Positions 57,627 to 64,000 of a DNA stretch of 64,000 nucleotides are shown in pieces (the stretch's first letter is position 1; the number at the start of each line of letters is the position of its first letter). The DNA comes from Marsupella aquatica. Taxonomy: Eukaryota; Marchantiophyta. The notes beneath the pieces were generated by a model that saw only the letters and a list, made by a program, of their open reading frames with translations, searched no databases and was not told where the DNA came from. The DNA lies in the NCBI GenBank assembly GCA_973895155.1, contig OZ316898.1, positions 16,244,001 through 16,308,000 on the forward strand, in the 5' to 3' direction. The position numbers were made by a program, and so were the translations under genes.

Positions 57627-60600
57627 TAGCTCCCCACTTAATTGTGAAGCGTCCTCGCGAACAACTTCATCTTCGTCCATATAGTATTTCTTGAGGCGGT
57701 CATAATGGATGCGAACTGGATATACCTCTCCCGTAATGTTGGCCAATTGTACGGAGCCATTGGGGAACATCATGGTTACTCTAAAGGGTCCTAACCAGCG
57801 AGTGTAAAGCTTTCCTGGAAACCTACTATACCTACTGTCATAAAGTAGCACAAGATCACCGGTATGAATACTAACTACTTTTAACCTTTTATCATACTGC
57901 TGCTTCATGATATTCTGTCTATATTCTACTCTCTCGGCTGAAATCATTCTCGCTTCCTCTAAAGCTTCTAACCTATATTCTCGCTCCTTTAGGCTCTCCT
58001 CCGCTGAGGCTCTTTCCTCAATTGTAACTTGAAATGTCGGTATCTCAAGTTGCATGGGTACCAGGGCTTCTTGTCCAAAGGTTAAGAAGAAGGGTGTATG
58101 ACCGGTAGTGGATTTATAGGCAAGATTGTAAGCAAAAACAACAGCAAACAATTTATCATCCCAATCGAGTTTGTTCTGAGCTACTATCTTGTTCAATATC
58201 TTTCCTATAATTCCGTTTGCTCGTTCTGTCAACCCGTTTGCCTTTGGATGGTAGGGAGTAGTAGGCCTATGTTTAACTGAATACTGCTCATTTAAACGAC
58301 TAATTATATCATTCAAAAAATGGGTTCCTCTATCACTAACTAATTCTAGGGGTGCTCCATACCTGGTGAAGATCTGCTCATACATGAATCTAGCCGTAGT
58401 AATTGCATCATCCTTCGTTGTTGGTCTGGCCTCTACCCATTTAGTTGCATAATCCGTAGCCAGGATTATGTACTTGTTCCGTCGAGGGTGGGTCAGTGGT
58501 TTCAGAGGTCCAATGTAATCAATACCCCACTTCTCGAATGGTGCCAGAGGTAGAATAGGGTGCAGTGGATGCCTGGTGGACGCCCTTGGTCCTCCCGCTC
58601 GTTGACAAGGATCGCATTGTTTGATAAACTGATAGACATCTTTGTGCAAGGTGGGCCACCAGTAACCGGCATTTAATATCTTCTTAGACATGGTTACTGG
58701 GGCAAAATGTCCTCCGGCCTCCTCTCCATGCATGGCCCGTAGGACTCGTTTTACCTCTCTCTTTTCCAAACATCTTTGAATCGTGCCGTTGATTCCATGC
58801 TTGTGCAGTATGCCTTTAATGCACTGATACTGTCTGACCTTCCGCACAAAGACTGCGGCTTGCTCTCGGCTTAATCCTGGCTGTAATCTAGAAGTGCTGA
58901 GAAATTGTAAAATCTCAGGGTACCATGTACCAGCTATTTCCACAACGAATAGCTCCTCGTCGGGGAATCGATCATCGATGCAATCCGTGGCAGGTTTACC
59001 TGTGATCCTTGAAAAGAAGTCGGCATTGGCATGTAACTTTCCCGGCTTGATCCTCAGCTCATAGTCAAACTCCTGTAATAGCAAAATCCATCTTGCTACT
59101 CTGCCTGTAAGGTCCGGCTTATTGACTAGGTACTTCAAACTTTCGTGATCAGTATGAAAGATTACCTTGTACCCTAGTAAATAATGCCTAAACTTTTTAC
59201 AAGAATAAATGACTCCTAATGCTTCTCTTTCCGTGGTAGAGTAGTTCCGTTCGGCATCGGCAAGCTGACGGCTTGCGAAGTATATGGGATGGTCCCTTCC
59301 TTTCTCATCCAACTGACTTAGTACTGAGCCAATACAGAAGCCCGAGACATCTACAAAAACATGAAAATCTTTGTTCCAGTCCGGTGCTATCATGACTGGG
59401 GCCTCTACTAACATCTGCTTTAATTCTACCACCGCTGTGACTCGTTTGGGTGTGGGTTCGAAGTCTGCTCCTGCCTTGAGCATATTGGTTAATGGTAAAG
59501 CTAGCTTGGCAAAATCCTTGATGAACCGGCGATAGTAACCAATGCATCCCAAGAAGGATCTTACATCCTTTATGTTCTTAGGTTGCATGATATCTAGCCA
59601 TACTGCTAGCTTACCTTTGTCAATCTCAATGCCCTTCCTTGATACCTTGTGACCTAGTAGCACCCCCTCGGTTACTGCAAAAAAACATTTATCTGGGTGT
59701 AACTTGAGACCCACCTCTCTACATCTCATGAAGGTTTTTCTGAGGTATTTAGCATGTTTCGATGCCTTCCCGAATACTGCAAAGTCATCAATGAAGATTT
59801 CCATGAACTTTCTCAAGTAATCATGAAAAATGTTCACCATTAATCGTTGGAACATAGCTGGTGCGTTGCAGAGTCCAAATGGCATACGATTGAAGACATA
59901 GATCCCCCATTCCGTGATGAAGGCCGTCTTGATTTGGTCTTCCTGCCAAATCCTGATTTGGTTATAACCAGAGTATCCATCCATGAATGAATATAGTTCA
60001 TGACTGGCTACCATGTCTAGTACCATATCAGTAAACGGTAAAGGAAAATGGTCTTTTAATGTTGCTTCATTCAGCTTCCTGTAATCCTGACAAACCCGGA
60101 TCTTGGGTTTACCATCGGGTCCAGCTTTCTTGGGAACTATCACAATTGGAGACACCCAGTCTGAATGCAGGACTGGAGTGATGAATCCAGCTTCCACTAG
60201 TTTGTCGATTTCTGTTTTGACCAGCAGGGAATACTTCGGGTTCATCCTTCGAATTGGTTGTCGAAATGATTTGGCTCCTAACATGAGATCAATTCGATGT
60301 TCCCCTAGTGTTGGATCTACTCCCTTTAGATCTTGGTGACTCCATGCAAACACATCCTGAAATTCAATCAATAAGTCACTGATCTCTTTCTCGAGCTCAG
60401 GTGCTAGGTTTCTCCCTAAGTTCAGTTCTCTTCCCTCTCCTAAGTCGAGCTTCCGATATTGCCGTGCTTGGATCATATTAATCTGCTTCTTCAAATTCGG
60501 GTCCAGTTCGGCTTTCAGTCTCTCTAATCTCATACCTCCATAAACTGGGATCTCGGCTGGACTAGCCGAGTCGGTCCCTTCCTTGGTGTCCATAGATTGT

Positions 60601-60881
60601 CCCCTTACCGGTCTATTCGGTTTTGAATTAGTGGTCGGCTCCCCTTCCTGCCTTGGCTCTGGATCGTGTCTGTCCATCTCATCCACCTCTTGCTCCTGAG
60701 AGTTAGGCCGCTGTGCTCTCTCGGCTTCTAATAGGGCCTCGATTTGTTCTGCCCTCGTAATCGGCTTGTATGCCGATCCCTTGGTATTTAATTCCTTGCC
60801 AATGATCGATGGCGTTGTGGACCCCGTCGGCTCTGCCACAACGCCTGCAGAAAATCCACTGTCCCTGCTACTGCTCCCCAC
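57615..60881 (-). CDS. pol: Element C pol: RT, RNase H, integrase (Ty3/gypsy)
   Basis: Intact frame of 1088 codons. RT about residues 220-400: SPIVIVPKKAG, FMDGYSGYNQI, MPFGLCNAPAMF, catalytic FIDD at 363-366. RNase H about 505-625: FVDVSGF, E in TTEREAL, HTDH, NADFFSR. Integrase: HHCC finger (H718, H725, C756, C759), DDE triad D788 (GIDYIGPL), D850 (SDRG), E886 (LTERANG). The C-terminus lacks a visible chromodomain. Order RT-RH-IN is that of Ty3/gypsy; absence of a chromodomain and the gag size suggest a non-chromovirus plant lineage. The frame opens immediately after a TAA and has GTG first, so it has no proper start and overlaps gag by 94 nt in the -1 frame; expression as a Gag-Pol fusion is inferred. 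Confidence 0.95.
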   Translation of the reverse strand: MGSSSRDSGFSAGVVAEPTGSTTPSIIGKELNTKGSAYKPITRAEQIEALLEAERAQRPNSQEQEVDEMDRHDPEPRQEGEPTTNSKPNRPVRGQSMDTKEGTDSASPAEIPVYGGMRLERLKAELDPNLKKQINMIQARQYRKLDLGEGRELNLGRNLAPELEKEISDLLIEFQDVFAWSHQDLKGVDPTLGEHRIDLMLGAKSFRQPIRRMNPKYSLLVKTEIDKLVEAGFITPVLHSDWVSPIVIVPKKAGPDGKPKIRVCQDYRKLNEATLKDHFPLPFTDMVLDMVASHELYSFMDGYSGYNQIRIWQEDQIKTAFITEWGIYVFNRMPFGLCNAPAMFQRLMVNIFHDYLRKFMEIFIDDFAVFGKASKHAKYLRKTFMRCREVGLKLHPDKCFFAVTEGVLLGHKVSRKGIEIDKGKLAVWLDIMQPKNIKDVRSFLGCIGYYRRFIKDFAKLALPLTNMLKAGADFEPTPKRVTAVVELKQMLVEAPVMIAPDWNKDFHVFVDVSGFCIGSVLSQLDEKGRDHPIYFASRQLADAERNYSTTEREALGVIYSCKKFRHYLLGYKVIFHTDHESLKYLVNKPDLTGRVARWILLLQEFDYELRIKPGKLHANADFFSRITGKPATDCIDDRFPDEELFVVEIAGTWYPEILQFLSTSRLQPGLSREQAAVFVRKVRQYQCIKGILHKHGINGTIQRCLEKREVKRVLRAMHGEEAGGHFAPVTMSKKILNAGYWWPTLHKDVYQFIKQCDPCQRAGGPRASTRHPLHPILPLAPFEKWGIDYIGPLKPLTHPRRNKYIILATDYATKWVEARPTTKDDAITTARFMYEQIFTRYGAPLELVSDRGTHFLNDIISRLNEQYSVKHRPTTPYHPKANGLTERANGIIGKILNKIVAQNKLDWDDKLFAVVFAYNLAYKSTTGHTPFFLTFGQEALVPMQLEIPTFQVTIEERASAEESLKEREYRLEALEEARMISAERVEYRQNIMKQQYDKRLKVVSIHTGDLVLLYDSRYSRFPGKLYTRWLGPFRVTMMFPNGSVQLANITGEVYPVRIHYDRLKKYYMDEDEVVREDASQLSGELCDA
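57629..57639 (-). other. Polypurine tract of element C
   Basis: Sense AAGTGGGGAGC, 2 nt before the LTR start. The last codons of pol (E-L-C-D-A-stop) run across the PPT and into the LTR. The same tract occurs in element D next to 20396. Confidence 0.82.
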
Positions 60882-63781
60882 TTAGCCGTTTCATCCAATT
60901 GGTCTACATCCTTTACTTCCTCCGGAATTGCAGCTAAAAAGGTGGATTCTATTGTAAAGCAGTCCTCGACCTCTTCGTCTTCTTCTTCCAAGTCACCTTC
61001 CATTGGTTCTTGCCATAATCCGCTGGGGGCTACCTCTGGTCCAAAGACACCTTCTTCGGTTAGGTTAGTGAGGCATTCTAACCAACGTACTTCATCGGCT
61101 GACTCCAGTCCACTGTCGTACCCATCTACTTCCCTTATGCTTTTCCTACGGTCATCCTTAGTGTCCCAGGATACCGTGATAGAGGGGGTCCCGAAAGTGA
61201 ACTGCTTTTTACCCCAATCTTCTATTACCTCGGCTAGGTACAGCCATGGCCTACCAATCAATAGCCAGAATGACGTAGGATTTACCGGCTTCATTACTAC
61301 ATAGTTAATGCTAAAGAAGATACCTCCTATCTCTGTCTTGATGCCGGTTAACACTCCCGTCGGAATGACCTGATATCCATTGGCCATGTTCAACACTCTT
61401 CCAGTCATCTCCGGTGTTAGACCCCACCCTTTTGCTGTTGAATCAATCATAATACATACCCCTGATCCTCCATCGATGGGTACCCGTAGTAATAATTCTC
61501 CTTGAATCATTAATGGTAATGCTGGGGCTCCTTGATCTTCTTCTATCATTAGTACGTCGGATCTGGTTGCTACCTTGGGTAATCTCGGCTTGCCGAGAAT
61601 AGCCTTCCTTAATTGCTTCCGGAAATACGGGCTATTTTTCAATAGTTGACCTACTGTTGCCGAGACTCTAGATTCTAGTACATCTTTAGCCAGGTCATAG
61701 GGAACAATCGGCTTCTCTTCTGGTGGTGTTTCCGTCTTGGATTCGGCCAGTTTTGCCACGCTAGTCTCCACAGCTGTTGGGTCTTCCGAAGCAAACAATG
61801 CTTTTGCTCGTTTTACATCCTTGGCAATGGCTTCGGTATTCTCCAGGGTTTCTAATTCTCTTAGTTGTTCCTTAACACTAGCCGTAACAGAGGGGTAGAA
61901 CAACTTAGGATGATCTCGATTGAAGTCGCTATCTTGTGAAGGATTGGTTTCACGGGTGGGCTCATGGCTTACCTGTATTGCCGGAGCCCTCCCTTCTCCT
62001 TCTGTTGATGTTGACGAAGAGTCAATCCTTTCCTCCGTAACCTTCCCTTTATTTTTGGCCAGCCCATCCCACCTTTCCTTCCTTCTGGTAGATCGAGTAG
62101 AGACCCGGTAGCAATCATGATCTAAATCCTCCTCTGAGAAGGTTGATAGGGCTTCGGCCTCATCATCAGATGGTACGAACTCTGCCTCGGCATCCTCTTG
62201 CCATCCTAGTTCGATGTGGTTGATTTGAACTCCTCCGGGGGTAGTACCTGGCGGTAAGATCTTGATCGGCAAAAGCTTATGATTTGCGGCCAGGCCTGCC
62301 AACCAAGTAGGACATTGCCCTAGCATATGACCTTCCTGTCGGCATCCCATACATAGCTGAGCTGGTTGTCCATCACCCTGTTTGCGTGCATTCGGGCATT
62401 CTCTAGCAAAATGGCCAGGTTGACCACAATTATAGCACGCCGCAAATCTTTGCACATTCGGCCTAGGAGGTACTGACGGGTTCTGAATAATCCGAGGATA
62501 CATCTCTCCTGGATTGTTCCTTAACCCTGACCATAGAGATGCAGGTCTGTTGGATAGGTCTCGTGCTCCAGTCTCACTGATGCCGAAAACACTATCAGCG
62601 ACATCTCCTAAAAAGTACTCTACTTCTCCCTGACATGGTCTGATCTCGGCCACATGCCGAACATGATTAGTATTAAGCTTAGGACACGCATCTTTATGGT
62701 GTCCGGTTTTATAACATAAGGCACACCATACAGAGCTATCCTCCTGTACTACCTTCTTCTTTGGTTTTACCTCTGCAATGATAGCCTTAAGTTGCTCGGT
62801 AAGGGCTACGATGTTATCTGGTGGCTTAGCCTCCATCTTGACTTTCGTCTTCCCTCTCCTTCTGCCCTTCCTTTTCCTAGTTTTTTCTTCTTCAGAACTA
62901 GAAGATGACTCACTCTTGCTACTCCCACTATCCGAGCTTGACTTATCACTTCTAGACTTCTTGGGATGTTTCTTCTTCTTATCTTTTTTCTTATGGGGTG
63001 ATCCCTCCTCTGATGAGGAACTCTCAGACTTAAGCTGTTTCTTGCGGCTTGTGATATCTGCATTAATGTATAATTGAATATCCTTAATTGCTTCGGCTAA
63101 AGTCTCCGGGTTCTCCTTCCTAATTGCAAAACTCATCTTTTGTGGCAAAGCATTCACCAACCATTGAAGTTGCATACCTTCAGATGCATTGGTCTTTGTA
63201 CGTCTTACGAGTTTCTGAAAGCGTTGCAAGAACTTCCTGAAGGATTTGTTCTCCTTGAACCGAAGTTGTCCCAACTTCAGCACTGCTAGTTCTGAAGTTC
63301 CAATGGGTCGAAACTCCTTAACAAAGAGTGTTTTGAAGATATCCCAGATGGCTTGATCTTCCACATCTAATGCTCTGTACCAAGGCCTAGCCTCACCCTT
63401 GAACAGGCCGGGAAGAATCTGCATCTTGATGGCCGATTCTCCATTTGCTGCAGCGGTTCCCTCGAAATCATCCAACCATTCGTCCGGATCCTCATCTCCT
63501 CTCCCATGAAATGCCTTGTAATGTATGCGCGACCGCTGGCTCAATCTGGTCCCTGGCCTCTCGTCTGGCCGTGCCTCTGGTTCCCCCATGTCGGTTGGAG
63601 ACTCACTTCTCCTTACCGACTCTTCTTCTGGTATGTCTTCTTCGACGCCACTTCCAGTTTCGGAGCTACCAGCTCTTTCTGCCCCTCTCAGTCGCTGTGT
63701 ATCATGCCACCCGGCGAGCTGCTGCAGTCGAGCTCTCTCCCGTTGAATCACTCTTTCTTCCCTCGGCGTAAGGTCAGTCAT
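60788..63781 (-). CDS. gag: Element C Gag with three CCHC knuckles and protease
   Basis: Intact, 997 codons, ATG at 63781 (MTDLTPREER). Retrotrans_gag about residues 85-210 (HYKAFHGRGDEDPDEW, GEARPWYRAL, FLQRFQKLV). Ser/Lys-rich basic linker about 245-315. Three CX2CX4HX4C zinc knuckles: 353-366 (CALCYKTGHHKDAC), 449-462 (CYNCGQPGHFAREC), 477-490 (CMGCRQEGHMLGQC). Retropepsin-like domain about 740-870 with the active-site equivalent DGGS at 770-773 and IGRPWL. Gag packages the RNA; the protease would process Gag-Pol. A third knuckle is unusual, since most plant elements have one or two. Confidence 0.94.
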   Translation of the reverse strand: MTDLTPREERVIQRERARLQQLAGWHDTQRLRGAERAGSSETGSGVEEDIPEEESVRRSESPTDMGEPEARPDERPGTRLSQRSRIHYKAFHGRGDEDPDEWLDDFEGTAAANGESAIKMQILPGLFKGEARPWYRALDVEDQAIWDIFKTLFVKEFRPIGTSELAVLKLGQLRFKENKSFRKFLQRFQKLVRRTKTNASEGMQLQWLVNALPQKMSFAIRKENPETLAEAIKDIQLYINADITSRKKQLKSESSSSEEGSPHKKKDKKKKHPKKSRSDKSSSDSGSSKSESSSSSEEEKTRKRKGRRRGKTKVKMEAKPPDNIVALTEQLKAIIAEVKPKKKVVQEDSSVWCALCYKTGHHKDACPKLNTNHVRHVAEIRPCQGEVEYFLGDVADSVFGISETGARDLSNRPASLWSGLRNNPGEMYPRIIQNPSVPPRPNVQRFAACYNCGQPGHFARECPNARKQGDGQPAQLCMGCRQEGHMLGQCPTWLAGLAANHKLLPIKILPPGTTPGGVQINHIELGWQEDAEAEFVPSDDEAEALSTFSEEDLDHDCYRVSTRSTRRKERWDGLAKNKGKVTEERIDSSSTSTEGEGRAPAIQVSHEPTRETNPSQDSDFNRDHPKLFYPSVTASVKEQLRELETLENTEAIAKDVKRAKALFASEDPTAVETSVAKLAESKTETPPEEKPIVPYDLAKDVLESRVSATVGQLLKNSPYFRKQLRKAILGKPRLPKVATRSDVLMIEEDQGAPALPLMIQGELLLRVPIDGGSGVCIMIDSTAKGWGLTPEMTGRVLNMANGYQVIPTGVLTGIKTEIGGIFFSINYVVMKPVNPTSFWLLIGRPWLYLAEVIEDWGKKQFTFGTPSITVSWDTKDDRRKSIREVDGYDSGLESADEVRWLECLTNLTEEGVFGPEVAPSGLWQEPMEGDLEEEDEEVEDCFTIESTFLAAIPEEVKDVDQLDETAKWGAVAGTVDFLQALWQSRRGPQRHRSLARN

Positions 63782-63829
63782 TACCTACGCTTCCGTTCTA
63801 ACTTCATATCTCACGGCTTAAGAAATGCC

Positions 63830-63850
63830 CCCTCCATCTAGCGCCAAAAA
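63830..63850 (-). other. Primer-binding site region of element C
   Basis: Sense TTTTTGGCGCTAGATGGAGG directly after the LTR end CACCACA. The TGG start would pair with a tRNA 3' CCA; I cannot assign the tRNA with confidence. Confidence 0.68.
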
Positions 63851-64000
63851 TGTGGTGCGTCCCATGGCTCCCTAAACCCAAGAAACCCCCCAGCTCAAGC
63901 CGATTCCCGCAGGTTTCGTGCTTGGCGAGGCCGTTTCCGCGGCTTAGCGGCATGGGACGCTGCTAACCTTCTACTACTACTATTAACATTTTACACACAT
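63851..64000 (-). mobile_element. 5' LTR of element C, terminal 150 bp (cut by window edge)
   Basis: Identical by eye to 52967-53116 of the 3' LTR across all 150 visible bases. The remaining ~4.5 kb, including a second LTR-ORF copy, is predicted to lie beyond 64000. Confidence 0.92.

Noticed and set aside
57615-58000. Chromodomain or second RNase H at the pol C-terminus
   Set aside because: The region after the integrase core has no aromatic-cage chromodomain pattern and no D-E-D RNase H motif.

Overview
The window is nuclear DNA from a land plant. Evidence: an intron-bearing Argonaute gene of the plant AGO4/6/9 type at the left edge, plant-style GT-AG introns, and a dense nest of plant Ty3/gypsy LTR retrotransposons with their relics. 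The sequence does not fix the lineage. No bacterial, organellar or CRISPR features were seen.

Layout. 1-1154: 5' end of an AGO4-clade gene (minus strand, continuing past the left edge). 1155-13900: gene-poor, AT- or pyrimidine-rich DNA with a diverged 250-bp tandem duplication (2.7-3.2 kb), an inverted-repeat mobile-element-like structure (4.75-7.87 kb), a GGGAA microsatellite and an A-rich tail. 14.0-33.4 kb: a nest built on an old Ty3/gypsy element ('D', minus strand). A second gypsy element ('E') entered its 3' LTR, and a further LTR entered E's gag. A plus-strand solo LTR ('A') with a perfect 5-bp target-site duplication entered D's pol. A 5'-truncated LINE entered D's gag. 33.4-38.2 kb: part of a diverged LTR-like unit ('F') with an internal 1543-bp tandem duplication. 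39.1-43.1 kb: a five-exon pseudogene with a ParB-like N-terminus. 44.8-46.3 kb: a third accessory-ORF relic ('G') with its own TATA box. 46.8-47.9 kb: a reverse-transcriptase fragment that looks like fungal Ty3 elements. 48.9-49.8 kb: a LINE ORF1-like fragment. 49.8-53.0 kb: LTR 'B', cut by the insertion of a young, nearly complete gypsy element 'C' (52967 to beyond 64000), which has gag, pol, PBS, PPT and a complete 3' LTR.

Main discovery. The LTRs of the C/D/A/B family are about 4.66 kb long and each contains a long reading frame of about 1,210 codons, here called the LTR-ORF. The LTR limits follow from three independent observations: a solo copy (22130-26793, 4664 bp) flanked by CCTCT on both sides; a PPT directly before the same TGTGATGCC start in element C; and a PBS directly after the same GCACCACA end. 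The C 3' LTR is 4660 bp. The LTR-ORF keeps one frame in separate copies and is broken almost only by C-to-T or G-to-A nonsense changes. The encoded protein has a globular domain related to plant retroelement accessory proteins, NLS-like basic clusters and a long coiled coil. F and G encode divergent relatives with the same domain order, so this looks like a superfamily of LTR-resident accessory genes.

How it works together (inference). Genomic RNA would run from a promoter in the last ~0.9 kb of the 5' LTR through gag and pol and then into the LTR-ORF in U3 of the 3' LTR. The accessory gene then sits in the usual env position while being duplicated in both LTRs and carried by every solo LTR.
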